A stretch of 64,000 nt of DNA, from NCBI GenBank assembly GCA_949128115.1, contig OX421965.1, forward strand, positions 55,422,012 to 55,486,011, given 5' to 3'. The translations under genes were made by a program, and so were the position numbers. Of this stretch, positions 54,091 through 64,000 are shown piece after piece; position 1 is the first letter of the stretch; each line of letters begins with the position of its first letter. The stretch is from Anaspis maculata. Lineage: Eukaryota; Arthropoda; Insecta; Coleoptera; Scraptiidae. The notes beneath the pieces were generated by a model. The model had not been told where the DNA came from. It did not search any database and worked only from the letters and a program-made list of their open reading frames with translations.

Positions 54091-55249
54091 TTATTTGAAT
54101 TTGCAGTTTAGACTTCTGTATAGAGGGAGATGTCTTTTATGTATTTCAACAATAGTCACTTGTGTCACTGTGTAACTATGTTCTTCAATTAGTTTTGTTA
54201 GAGAGGTGCGATCGTGGAATCCAGCTGCCTCTCTGTGGCTTTTATACTTGTTGCACTGATACAAAATGTGAGGTATCGTGATCTGGTGTCCTGCACAGGA
54301 GGAGCAAGTTGGGAGATTAGTTTTTTCAAGTAGATACGAGTGAGTCAGTTTTGAGTGTCCAGTCAGTAGTCGGGTCATGACCACCTCCTCTCTTCTGGAT
54401 AATTGGATGTTTTTTGTTTTGTTGGGCCTGGATATAGTAAGTGGTCTATATTCAGATTTTATGCGATTCCACTTGTCAGATATTGCCTTTTTGTAATTGT
54501 TTTTCAAGTCGTAATTTATGGAAGGGATGATGGGTTGGCTTCCTGTCGCTGTAGTATTTGAAGGCTTCTTTGGCGCTTAGATCTGCGTTTTCATTCCCAA
54601 GGATACCAACGTGTGATGGGCACCAAACGATCTCAACGTGCTTACCCGTTCCGATTGCTTTTGATAGAGTGTTTTGTATACTTGATACTAGTGGGTTGTC
54701 AGTATAGAGTTGTTGCATTGCTTGAATTGAGCTTAGCGAGTCGGTGAATAGTGTAGAGTGCTTATTGTCCGTGTTCTGGTCAATGATTTCTGTAGCTTGT
54801 ACTATTTCAAAAAGTTCAGCCGAGAATATACTGAAATCTGCGGGTAGATAATATTTGTATGTACTTGTTGGAGTCACAACAGCCACTCCATTCCCATTGG
54901 CGCCTTTTGTAGCATCAGTATATAGGGTGTAAGTTTTAGGATATTGTTCTATGATACATTTATGTAGGTTTTGATAGAGTACCGTGGGAGTTGATTCCTT
55001 TGGATAAGAGTTAAGAGATAAGTTGTAATTGGGGAATTTCAGAGTCCAAGGGGTTGTTGTCATTAATAAAGTCATTCTGGGGTGTGTTGCTTCTAGATTC
55101 ATTGAGTTGAGAGTTTTGGTTAATCTGTAATGATAGGGCTGGTACAATCTTTGTTTCTTGTGGTGTTTTCTGGTAAACACAGATCGATAAGCAAAACTAC
55201 CTGGTAGGGATGACATTCTGGATGCGTAATAGGCGAAATTCAGTGCCAT
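54091..55249 (-). pseudogene. LINE RNase H domain and C-terminal tail
   Basis: Reading 55249 to 54476: LYTDATKGANGNGVAV, SAELFEIVQATEII, TLFTDSLSSIQAM and WCPSHVGILGNENADLSAKE, giving the RNase H acidic residues and the C-terminal His-x-x-x-x-x-N-x-x-A-D motif of I/Jockey-type LINEs. A shift near 54500 moves to the frame ending at 54091, which contains MTRLLTGHSKLTHSYLL and CSSCAGHQITIPHILYQC, the usual C-x2-C...H...C tail. One frameshift; otherwise little decay. Confidence 0.88.
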
Positions 55250-55270
55250 TTCTGCGCTGGCGCAACCATG

Positions 55271-55984
55271 CTAGGGGATTTGAGAATAGTGCCGTATGCT
55301 AACACATGTAAAAAGCGTAATTTCAACATTGTATATTATTGAAACGGCTGTAAATGAAACTTCCAAATAAGCTATGGAAAAAAGAGTGTTTCTTGATCTT
55401 TCATTGTGTTCAAGACCAGCAATGATGGATCAGTTTTAGATACACAAGGAGCGAAAATATGGTGACGTGTTTATCAGTTGGTGTGTTTTTGAAAATACCG
55501 CCCTACTTCTAGTATTCTTCTCTGCCTTACGATTGCCGTCCTGTCTGTCAATGGCATGAAACTGCATGTAAACAAATGGTAACTAAAATTTTATCGGGTT
55601 ATTCCATGGGTTATATGTATAATATATCAGAGATTTTGTGTTTTCTGTTTTTTTTCTTCAAAAATGACAGGCAGAGTGTTGAGTGCCTGGCTGCAAAAAC
55701 CGTACGAAAAGAACATTACAGTTCCATTTCATGTGTTCCCAAAAAACATAACCTTCTAGGCAACCAGTTATACACTGAAAACGGTTTTTTCGTTCTTTTC
55801 GGAGCACTATACGCGCGGAATTAATTTTTTCGACAGCAATTCACATGGACAACATCATTCCGCATAATCTAGCATGGAAATCAGGAGTTTCTTGTCATCT
55901 ATCTTCCTTTGTTAAATCGATGGCTAAAAATCTGCAGGTTTTGACTTTTCCTAGCTCGCGCAGACGCATGAGTTCCATCCCCTA
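55271..55984 (+). mobile_element. 714-bp TIR element with a THAP remnant, inside the LINE
   Basis: Ends CTAGGGGAT and ATCCCCTAG interrupt the LINE, whose coding resumes at 55249 and 55996. Near 55672-55760 a frame reads VPGCKNRTKRT, and after a one-base shift FHVFPKN, the start of a THAP zinc finger, with the first part broken by a stop. The ends may include a CTAG target duplication. It is probably an internally deleted P-type or related element. Confidence 0.55.
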
Positions 55985-55995
55985 GCTTTGCGAAC

Positions 55996-56276
55996 CTACA
56001 GCGCAAGTCTTGCCTTTGAATATCGCATATTGACCATTTGATGTTCTCGATGGATTTCGAGGGTATGTTCGTCAGCGACCTGTAATAGGCACTTAATTGG
56101 GGTAGTTCTAAAGACACCGGTGACCAGTCTCATTGCTGAGTTGTTGCTAGCGTCAAGTCTTTTTAGGGTGGTTTTCGAGGCAGAGGAGTATATTATGGCG
56201 CCATAATCCAGTTTAGATCTCAAGAGTGCTTTGTATACCATCAGTAGCTGATCTTTTCGAGCTCCCCATGGGTGGT
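55996..56276 (-). pseudogene. LINE reverse transcriptase C-terminal fragment
   Basis: MVYKALLRSKLDYGAIIYSS, LKRLDASNNSAMRLVTGVFR and TTPIKCLLQVADEHTLEI match the thumb region of Jockey-type reverse transcriptases. The fragment starts at the 5' truncation point next to the target duplication. Confidence 0.85.
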
Positions 56277-56284
56277 GCTTTATC

Positions 56285-56386
56285 ATTAATGTGCATAGAA
56301 AGTGATATTTCGTTGAATATCGACTTTGATGACATGATCCCAGACTTTGCCAATACTAACACAAGAAAAAAAATTTAAGCTCTTTG
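56285..56386 (+). pseudogene. hAT transposase, C-terminal remainder
   Basis: After the duplicated GCTTTATC the frame reads LMCIESDISLNIDFDDMIPD, the expected ending of the ZMYM-type hAT protein, and stops at about 56386. It is the other half of 52934-53815. Confidence 0.75.
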
Positions 56387-56819
56387 AAGTGAATGAAAAT
56401 GTTTTGTTGTGTTTATTATGTTTTGTGAAATGATTATAAAAAGAACATTTAACCTTGTTTTTCCGTACCCGTACCGAAAATGTTGATGGTATGCTATGCA
56501 CCTATCTAAATAATACCTCCCTAATGAAGAAATTACTGAGGTACTCATTTGTTTTTCAAGTAATACCTTTATAATGTATTTTTATAAATCAAAAAATGCA
56601 TCAATGAAAACGTGAGGACCTTATTTTGTAGATGTCTTCTTTTTGTTTCTTCTTCCGCTTTTGACTTGTTTTCAGGTTTTAAATTAGGGTATTATTATCA
56701 GCATTATTATTATTATTCTCGAAAAATTCCGTCTGCGGAGCTATTCCCCGCGGGTCCCGGGCTTTTTTCTTCAAAAATGCGCCTATTTATAAAGAGAGGG
56801 GGGGGCATCTAGCGGGTGA
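56387..56819. other. No gene recognised
   Basis: A/T-rich sequence with a TTATTATTATTATT run near 56700 and a short GC-rich patch (GTCCCGGGC). Probably the 3' end of the hAT copy and the edge of the next element. Confidence 0.4.
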
Positions 56820-57444
56820 CGATGTATTCGATATTTTCGCTTCCTTGCCAACACCCCCAGCCACCGATCCTCCAAGCACACAGTACAACACAGCAGTACC
56901 TAACGATACTAAACAACTATTTTCTACCACAGATCAATGGAGACTTCGAAACCTTTAAATTCCGAGAGGCAAAGCAACAAGAGGAGGAATCTGTTGACCT
57001 TTATTACGCGCGTTTGCCAAACATGTCAAAGACCTGCGGCGAATGAAGGCACAAATAATCCTCACTTCGACCAACAACGAACTAAGAAAATATGGACTAA
57101 CAGAGAAGCCGACGCTTCAAGAACTCATTGCAAAAGCTGAAGCACTAGAACAAACAGCATCTCAGAATTTAGAAACCGAAAATAAACAAGTAGTTGTTGG
57201 CAAAATTAACACCACCAACACCAAGAAATCCAAGCCGTATTCCCCCAAAAACACTCGCACAAACAATCAAAAGGTCAAGCCGAAATGCCGAAACTGTGGA
57301 AACCAGTGGCACGAGGACGGTCGCAACAACTGCCCCGCACGTAACTACGAATGCCATATTTGCCAGAAAAAAGGACACTTCGCCAAGGTATGTTGTAACC
57401 GTTCCAAAACTCCCGCGCCAGTGCGTAGCGAAAAGTCCGCTTAG
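56820..57444 (+). pseudogene. Gypsy-type gag remnant with zinc knuckles
   Basis: Matches occur in three frames: DVFDIFASLPTPP, then FETFKFREAKQQEEESVDLY, then from 57043 a 133-residue frame with LTEKPTLQELIAKAEALEQT and two cysteine clusters (CRNCGNQWHEDGRNNC and CHICQKKGHFAKVC). This is the gag nucleocapsid arrangement of gypsy/BEL-like elements. Protease does not follow in frame; the frame ends at TAG 57442-57444. LTRs for this copy were not found. Confidence 0.75.
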
Positions 57445-58989
57445 TCCCGCCGCCTGGCGGGACGCTTAGTCAGTCGAGTTTTGGGGGCAAAAAAGCGAAA
57501 GCAAAGATGAGCGAGTAGCTCCAAAAACGAAGCCCCGTCCGGGGGCACAGCCGCTTGAGGTCAACGCTCAGACCAGCTCCAGCTTGGCGCCGCTTATGCG
57601 GCCCCGTGGCTGAAAGAACTCGCCAGAAACGTTCCTGCCTCAGTTCCTGCCGTCCATCATTGTAAATTTCATCATCACCTCTGCCTGTGGGGCCTACCGA
57701 TCGGCTGGAAAACTTCATCGGGGCTTCACCGTCGCAGCAGTCGCTCCCATCGTAACCCCCATGTAAGCCATCATCGTCACAGCGGCCGTTTCTGTCACGC
57801 CGACTCTCGTGCCGACTCCATCGTCGTCGAAGGCATCAGCTGTTCGCAAACCCAAAAACACAAACTTCCGTCTCTCCGCCGGAAAAACACTCAAGCCCGG
57901 GTCATCAGCTGTTTGTCACCGAAGTCTCTGCTACGCCGTGTCAGCCGCTGCAGCCGAAATTCGGCCAATATCCTCGTCAGGCATTGATTAAAGTTAAGTA
58001 GTGTCCCCAGTGTTCATATTGTACCTACTTTCAAAATTATTGGAAATTGTTTGCGCTACCGACCACGTTCCGTTTCCATTTCACATAATCATGTCATGTC
58101 GTTGTCTATTCTACGTTTCAGGGCCCATATTATTCAAAATTTATTGTTCTAAATTGTATTTTCATCCGTTGTACCGAGTGTTCGTACCTACAACTTAGTT
58201 TTGCCTCAATTACTGTGTGGGTGGATTGTTCATAGGTACCGGCCGTAGAGGAGTCCACGACAGCTGGCGGAGCAGTCGAACTTTTCACTTCCTCGCCGAA
58301 CTGTTTGACCTGGGGAAGAACTTCGTGAAGATGGCGCCCACATTCCAACATCAATACCCGCCGCATAGAACTCCCAAACGCTGCGGCATTCCCCAGGTCA
58401 GTATGCAGTGGCCGAGACTCCGTCAGGCTGGGCTTCTTCTGCGGTCGGCCTAGAAACTCACCCACCACAGTACTCGAACCATCATCGTCGATCCCGGATG
58501 AGTAATACGTTTTGATTTTGTTTATTGTGCCATTTTATTCTTTTACTTACATAACACACCCTCTTTCAAAATTATTTGTGTACATACACTGATCGCCACG
58601 TCATTTTAATATACTTGTTAAATTGTTCAAATGGCTTTCACCTTACCTAGCCCAATTAACACACCCATCCTTCTCTCAAACCACAACCCGCTCTACGCTT
58701 CTAGCCGGCAACGAGTCCAGGGCTTGTACCTGGGTGATGGTCATAAGCGACCACCCCCAGCCCTTCTTCACACGGAGAGAACCGCTCCACCACTACCTTT
58801 TGGAGTGGAAAGGTTACAATGTCTATCGGGAAACCAACAAAACAGAAACCGAAGCCAACACCCTGAATAACAAGATGCACAAGAAAAAGACAAACACAAT
58901 ATGCAAGATGAAGACGTGCAAGAGGCACTAGAAGGAATCCCGCAGCAAGAACCAGTAAACGAGGAGACAAAAAGGCGGCATTTTGGATC
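57445..58989. other. GC-richer tail after the gag remnant; unassigned
   Basis: 57445-57990 is distinctly GC-rich and holds one long semi-open frame rich in Ser, Pro and Arg, perhaps a deleted joint of the same retroelement. 58000-58620 and the open frames at 58623-58931 have no recognised motif. CTTTCAAAATTATT occurs at about 58028 and 58563. I see no LTR boundaries. Confidence 0.4.
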
Positions 58990-59219
58990 ACATCTTTGAT
59001 CTGGTCAATCAGGATGATTTAACTGAAGGTAGGCACACTGAGAAATTCACTTAATCGCATTTTATATAGTACTTTTCTTGTTTCAGATGGCAAACCTGTA
59101 ACTATCCTTGTTATCGCATACCTTTTACCTTCCACATCGTGTGCCGAACAAAATGAAATTGAAGCCGTCACAAGTGGAAATAGCACAAAGTTTCGTTCTG
59201 CACTTGAAAAAAAAAAATA
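58990..59219 (+). other. Possible two-exon reading frame, unrecognised
   Basis: One frame reads ILDHIFDLVNQDDLTE up to a donor at 59029 (GAAG|GTAGGC). After an acceptor at 59085-59086 (TTTCAG) it continues in phase as DGKPVTILVIAYLLPSTSC and on to a stop at about 59219. The clean splice pair suggests a real exon junction, but I do not recognise the protein. It could belong to the host gene ending at 60239 or to the preceding element. Confidence 0.35.
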
Positions 59220-59862
59220 AAAACTGGATAGAAAATTTAAAACGGAAGGCTATGGAACAGAAGACTACACATCAAGTCAACCATCAGTGATCCTGGCTGA
59301 ACTGAACCTGATCTAAATACATTACAAAGTTTACCATTCATGACTCGTAGTATCCGAATAATTTTGTTCTCAAGACTATTGATGCATGTTTCAAAGTATT
59401 CCATGCTTTATCTGCTGCTTATCTTATAGAACGTAAACCGGTTTTTCATTCGGCTCCATATTTAGTAGCTTAGGACTTCATGGAGAAAAAATCGTGTTAC
59501 TCCGCTAGTTGCAGATTTGTCCTAATGAGTAAGTGTTGCAAATTTTTTGCATCACCCAAGCGAAAATTGTGGCTACATTTAACGTATAAGCAAAGTATAA
59601 AGGTGGTTATACTGAATGTAATCTTAGGTCGTGTCACAGACGATTTGGGTCATTCCGTTCTTTTTACATATATTTCAACGTATAAGCATAAAATGGTGGC
59701 ATCAATGACCAGAAAAAGATGAGAACCAGAGTATAGAGAACAAGAAAAAGAAAAAACAGCCAAGTACATGGAGGGGAAAAGATCTAAATCAGAGTGAAGA
59801 GAACATCTTTCCTCTTCATAAAACCGTTTTCTATTGTTCTAATCTTCATTTTCTTTTTTCAG

Positions 59863-60239
59863 TCCGTAGGTCAGTCAAAACCATAAAACCTGAGTACTTC
59901 GCCGTCTCGGTAGCCATAATGGGTGATTTCCTGTGCAAGGCGAGAAAGCCGGACGGCGAGCACTACGATTATATGACAACGGCTCTGATGAAATGCCTGC
60001 GAGAATTGCTAGAAACCAGATTGGCCGGAGACGTCGAGACGGTTGCCCTGCAGCTTCTCCAAAGCGGACATATTATGTCGACGAATCATCCGCAGGAAAC
60101 TTGCAGTCTGATCGATCATATCCGAGACATATTGGTCACGGATGAGAAGATGACGAGAAATAACAAATTCTGGTTGTCTTTGTGCCTGAAATCGGCCGAA
60201 AATCAATTCAAAAAGCTGTCCGAGGAAGAATTGCGTTGA
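59863..60239 (+). CDS. Terminal exon of a likely host gene, helical MIF4G-like protein
   Basis: A strong acceptor (TTCTTTTTTCAG) at 59851-59862 opens an uninterrupted frame reading IKPEYFAVSVAIMGDFLCKA, LMKCLRELLETRLAGDVETV, ALQLLQSGHIMSTNHPQ and NNKFWLSLCLKSAENQFKKL, to TGA 60237-60239. Two AATAAA signals follow within 100 bases. The amphipathic helices and the VAIMGDFL and VETVALQLLQ spacing resemble the MIF4G fold of translation factors such as eIF4G, PAIP1 and MIF4GD, but this is a weak, by-eye likeness. If one T at about 60237 is skipped, the frame stays open 18 more codons (FYQNQSPLDDLLLIKNV), so the annotated stop could reflect a shift. No transposon ends surround it, and its codon use is unlike the neighbouring repeats. 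Earlier exons were not identified. Confidence 0.5.
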
Positions 60240-60311
60240 CTTCTACCAGAACCAGTCGCCGCTAGACGACCTGCTTCTGATCAAAAACGTGTGAATTATT
60301 TTTTTTACTTG

Positions 60312-60332
60312 AATAAATCGCTACTAATAAAT
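60312..60332 (+). promoter_or_regulatory. Poly(A) signals
   Basis: AATAAA at 60312-60317 and another at about 60326, 73-90 bases after the stop of the 59863-60239 exon. Confidence 0.6.
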
Positions 60333-60554
60333 CTGCATTTCATTCAATTCCTACCTACGTCCTCCTTTGATTCTGAAATATCTTTCTGAAATCTCAAGTT
60401 GCTTGTCGTTTCGGAAATGTCTTGATCGACAAAGCTATATACTTGGAACAACTTGAAGGAAATAAACGAAAGTAAGCCCAGGTAGGTAGGCAGGTGATGG
60501 GTAGGTACCTTAAATGGAATTTTCCAGAACAATCCACAATTCGAAACTGACACA

Positions 60555-60622
60555 GGGGACACGTTAGGGGATGCATTAGGGGACACATTAGAAGACACAT
60601 TGAGGGACACATTACGGGACAA
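60555..60622 (+). repeat. Degenerate GGGGACACATTA tandem repeat
   Basis: Five or more units of about 13-15 bases on the theme GGGGACACATTAG, with scattered changes. It lies just upstream of the copia gag remnant. Confidence 0.7.
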
Positions 60623-60793
60623 TTGGAGGGGACATGAGTGACATTGAGAGGGGCAATGAATGGGACAATCGATAGAGACAAATTATTAATGGTAAGATTG
60701 TTAATCCTGCTGAGATAGGCAAACGTAAAGGGAGAATATATATTTGAATGAGCGAGAGCAAAATAGTAATGAGAGAGCTTCCATCAACGATGG

Positions 60794-61469
60794 ATGGTAG
60801 AACTGCAAAAAGCAAGAGATATCGACAATGATGCACTCGTAATGTGTGTTATCACGTCGACAATGGAACTTTCTCAAATCACCTCAGTTGAAACATGCGA
60901 CACGTCTCAAGACATATTCAAGAAGTTGGATGGTATCTACGCGATGAAATCCGAAACAAATAAAATGATGCTCCATGAGAAGTTCTACCAGTACACAATG
61001 CAGCCGACAGACCGATAGCACAGCATGTCTCAAAAGTGGAAAATCTAGAATCTAGCTAAACTGATTCGAGAAAGCGGAGACCAGGTGAGGGATACAGCAG
61101 TAGTTACAAAAATTGTAGGAACCCTGCCGGCAAAGTATAGGAACTTCAGACAAGCCTGGTTGTCTCTAAAAGAGGGAAAGCAAACCCTGCATAACCCTCA
61201 CAGCAAGATTGGTGGATGAGGAGGCGAGCCTGACGAGCATCGAGTACAATGAATCTGCGCTAACGCCAAGTTCAGTGAAACATAATGAAAAGAACAAAGA
61301 AAAAAATCGCTTTTCTTGTCACAACTGTGGGAAAAGGGACCACTTCAAACGAGACTGTAAAGCGCCCTCCAAAAATCTGAAAAAGAACGTGCAAGGATCC
61401 CAGAGAAACTCGAGGAGGTCCGCGTTTTGTGTTTCGGAACCTGAATTAAGCACAATCGAAGACGCTTGA
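60794..61469 (+). pseudogene. Copia-type gag remnant with CCHC knuckle
   Basis: 60794-61018 reads MVELQKARDIDNDALVMCVI and FKKLDGIYAMKSETNKMMLH, a UBN2-type copia gag. After a shift, LIRESGDQVRDTAVV and LPAKYRNFRQAWLSL follow, and 61209-61469 gives LVDEEASLTSIEYNESAL and the knuckle CHNCGKRDHFKRDC. Three frames are needed to follow it, and nothing downstream of the knuckle remains, so it is a truncated dead copy unrelated in sequence to the intact copia at 40964. Confidence 0.8.
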
Positions 61470-61669
61470 ATACTACGCCCAGATAAAGGTTTTTCGGGGT
61501 ACTGGGTATGTCCTCCCCGGAAAATGTGAGGATTGTCGTCACTCCAGTAGCGACAGTTTTGTTTGTTCACATCACCATTCAAGTGAAAAGTACATTTGTC
61601 ACTGAAACAAATGTTTTTCACGAGTTGAAGTTCTGCGGTGATTCGTTGGGTCATAGCTTCACAAAACTC
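61470..61669 (-). pseudogene. Mariner-type transposase, first catalytic segment
   Basis: On the minus strand: LVKNICFSDKCTFHLNGDVN and CRYWSDDNPH, the segment holding the first catalytic Asp in the DUF4817 group of mariner-like transposases. It breaks off after THTQYPEK-like residues, where the copia gag remnant begins. It is the leftward-facing member of a head-to-head pair. Confidence 0.7.
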
Positions 61670-61679
61670 AATCCGTCTA

Positions 61680-63240
61680 TCAGAATTATCATCCCCAAGT
61701 TTCTAATAAACTACGCACAAATCAATACGTCGTTCCAAAAATTTTTGCCCTTTTTCAGTTTGATGTAAATTTGGATTACTACAATGAATGTGCATTCTGT
61801 TGGAAGTGTTCATTGACTTGATCCTTTGGCTATCAGTCCGTGGTTTTGCAAGACACTAGATAATTCACATAATTTTTGTACTGGGCGTTCAATAACACAG
61901 TGCAAAATTTCTGAATCGTCAAGAAGCTCCCGTTCGAAAAAGAATTTTTTCCTCTTGAATTTTTACCACAAAGAAGACGAGGTAGGCCTTCAAGTACAGG
62001 GTGGTGTTCGAATAATCTACCTATCTTCTTTATTTACAGGGTGAGCACAAAAAAACATCGTTTTGGTTTTGTATGGATAACTTTTTTCTTCGTTGACCGA
62101 TTTTAAAAATTTGCAGCTTATATTGAAGCTAAAACTATAGGTAAAAAGACCTGAGATCAGAATTAACTCAAGACAAACATTTAGAGCTAAGGGTTCAATG
62201 AAATGTGGCCCAAATTTTAAACACCGTCGACAGCCCGTTTAGGAGAAGGATTTGCTAATAGCCACGTTTCTTTCGAATAAGTCATTTATTCTGAATACAT
62301 TAGGGTCTTTCGTTCTCGTCCTGGGCAAGGATTGTGTAGGTGAAGGAATTCATTAACAACTGCTTGTTCAAGGGGGAGAAACAGTCCCTTGTTCACCTGA
62401 AATTGGTCGTAACCAACACTACGAAAATAAAAACAATGAATTACCCAAACTGGTTTGCCCATTGCTCATTGTTTTGATTTTTGTAGTCTTGGTTACGACC
62501 AATTTAAGGTGATCAAGAGGCTGTTTCTCCTTCTTGAACATGCAGTTGTAATTGGATTCCTTTACTTACAATTTTTGGCTAGGACAAGCAAGAAAAACCT
62601 TGATATATTCAGAATAAATGATTTCTTCGAAAGAAAAGTGACTTTTAGCTAATCTTTTCCCAAACGAGCTGTAGACTGTGTTCAAGATTTGGGCCAACTT
62701 TTATTGAACCCTCGATTCTGAATGTTTGTCTCGAGTCAACTCTGATCCTCAGGTCTTTTTACCTAAAGTTTTAGCTTCAATATGAGCCGCACATTTTTAA
62801 AATCGGTCAACGACGAAAAAAGTTATCCATTCAAAACAAAAAAGATGATTTCTTTGTGCTCACCCTGTAAATAAAGGAAATAAGCGGATAACTCAAACAC
62901 CACCTTGTGATTTAAGGCCTACTTCGTCTTCTCTGTGGTAAAAATTCAAGAGAAAAAATTCATCTTCGAACGGGAGCTTCTTGACGATTCAGAAATTTTG
63001 CACTGTCTTATTGAACACCCTGTACAAAATTCATGTGAATTATCTAGTGTCTTGCAAAACCACGGACTGATAGCCAAAGGATCAAGTCAACGGACACTTC
63101 ATAAACAGACAACAAATTAATTTTGGAAATCCAAATTTACATCAAATTGAAAAAAGGCAATTTTTTTTGGAACGACGCGTGCAAAAAATACGTCGCGACG
63201 CGACGTATTGATTTGTGCGTAGTTTAGTTCAGAAATTAAA
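61680..63240. repeat. Palindrome formed by two inverted mariner copies, centre near 62455
   Basis: Bases leftward from the centre mirror those to the right: GGTGAGCACAAA at 62042 and 62857, CAAGAAGCTCCCGTTCG at 61919 and 62968, and GACGTATTGATTTGTGCG near 61720 and 63203. Element ends (CAGGGTGAGC, CAGGGTGGTG) are mirrored within both arms. The arms differ by a few percent. Frames within (62935-63120) carry mariner-like N-terminal sequence in both arms. Confidence 0.75.
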
Positions 63241-63249
63241 AAATCAGAT

Positions 63250-63612
63250 GGACCTAGATGGAAACCTTAATTTGACCGAGGACATACTCCATTTCCAACA
63301 AGATGGAGCTCCACCTCACTATGTCTAATTAGTCAATGGTTAGATGATCATTATACAGATCGGTGGATTGGCAGAAGAGGACCCACTAAATGGCCTCCCA
63401 AATCACCGGACTCAACTCCTCCAGACTTTTTTCTGTGAGATCACTTGGAGTCTGTTGTTCTTAAAACTCAGCCGGAGTCGATTGAAGAACTGCGTAGAAT
63501 TACCGAGCCATGTCGCGCGCTTTCAAGAGAAACCTTCGAAAACGTTCGAGAAGAGCTCAAGAACAGGCTTTATTATTGCCTTGAAAGCAACGGCAGTCAT
63601 TTTGAACACTTG
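63250..63612 (+). pseudogene. Mariner-type transposase, later catalytic segment
   Basis: Plus strand, several frames: ILHFQQDGAPPHY with the second catalytic Asp, then WIGRRGPTKWPPKSPDSTPP and DFFL, then ETFENVREELKNRL to a stop near 63617. It is missing the first catalytic segment, which the left partner keeps. Frameshifts and a stop in place of the usual Trp after DFFL make it inactive. Confidence 0.75.
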
Positions 63613-63615
63613 ATG

Positions 63616-63898
63616 TGAACATTCGATCTTTCTTTCTGGTTCAAAGTAGTTAAAACCAGAACTTTTAGTCTGAAAGATTTCCGATTGGCAGTGGCATGTG
63701 GTTTGATTGGCCCAGATCCTGAAATGACCGGGAAGAGAAGGAGTACAGAGGTTCCGGCGGCAAACTGATTCAAGGTGAATGTACCAATTGAAAAGAGAAA
63801 GGACAAATGCGGGCACCTGCCAATACACGGCACTAAAGTGCGGTGTGCTCACTGTAGCACCTGACAACGACCCCACAGAACGCGATGGCACTGATCCA
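63616..63898. other. No feature recognised
   Basis: Mixed-composition sequence between the mariner remnant and a small hairpin element. Minus-strand open frames here have no recognisable motif. Confidence 0.4.
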
Positions 63899-63989
63899 CA
63901 TGTAATGTGGGCCTTTACTTGACAGACAAATCCAACTGCGTAACTGTAATTTTGATGATTAATTTGTCTGTCAAGACCCACATTACATG
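63899..63989. mobile_element. 91-bp hairpin MITE, CATGTAATGTGGG ends
   Basis: Ends CATGTAATGTGGG and CCCACATTACATG, with TTGACAGACAAAT inside also mirrored. A target duplication cannot be assessed this close to the window end. Confidence 0.6.
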
Positions 63990-64000
63990 ATTGTGGAATG

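Larger units (their letters stand above)
53816..56276 (-). mobile_element. 5'-truncated LINE (Jockey/I type) inserted in the hAT pseudogene
   Basis: Minus-strand element flanked by an 8-bp duplication GCTTTATC (53808-53815, 56277-56284). Its 3' end is an A-rich tail next to 53816 (T-run on the + strand). It contains the end of the reverse transcriptase, an RNase H domain and a zinc-knuckle tail. It is truncated at the 5' end, as is usual for target-primed insertion. An element of about 714 bp has inserted into it at 55271-55984. Confidence 0.9.

Noticed and set aside
57445..57990. GC-rich block as a CpG-island promoter
   Set aside because: It directly continues a retroelement gag remnant and has a biased open frame; no downstream first exon was seen.

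Overview
The window looks like insect nuclear DNA. It is A/T-rich, has GT-AG introns and poly(A) signals, and carries a transposon mix typical of hemipteroid or holometabolan insects: gypsy and copia LTR elements, a Jockey/I-type LINE, hAT, Tc1/mariner with DUF4817-like pieces, PIF/Harbinger, P-element/THAP remnants and a SWIM-YqaJ-PHD gene. The species cannot be named from the sequence. There is no operon, CRISPR array, rRNA or clear functional tRNA. Almost everything is mobile DNA. The only likely host gene is a terminal exon at 59863-60239 followed by poly(A) signals.

Layout. 1-702: 3' end of a LINE with a TTAC tail. 758-26145: a tandem duplication of a unit of about 4.1 kb. Copy A (758-7035) and copy B (12177-26145) are separated exactly by a gypsy element (7036-12176) whose flanking bases do not match. 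Copy A took one later insertion and copy B took five, including a 3.6 kb TIR element carrying a SWIM zinc finger, YqaJ nuclease and PHD finger gene. Each copy serves as the empty site for insertions in the other, so ends and target duplications can be read directly. 26166-32370: two long palindromes. 33559-39779: an internally deleted gypsy element interrupted by an element with a tRNA-like Pol III unit at each end and by a 2.4 kb TIR transposon. 40454-46596: a THAP-type gene whose intron holds a small foldback, which in turn holds an intact copia with LTRs that look identical.

46600-51870: a tRNA-derived SINE, sparse sequence, and one palindromic element nested in another. 52934-56386: a hAT transposase pseudogene split by a 5'-truncated LINE with an 8-bp target duplication; the LINE is itself split by a THAP-bearing element. 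56820-60330: gypsy gag remnant, unassigned sequence and the host exon. 60555-64000: tandem repeats, a copia gag remnant, two mariner copies arranged head to head, and a small hairpin element.

Main theme: many of the DNA elements are inverted dimers (foldbacks) with arms from about 0.25 to over 2 kb, spanning 2-, 3- and 5-bp target-duplication classes. All coordinates and matches were read by eye; no alignment or database search was run.
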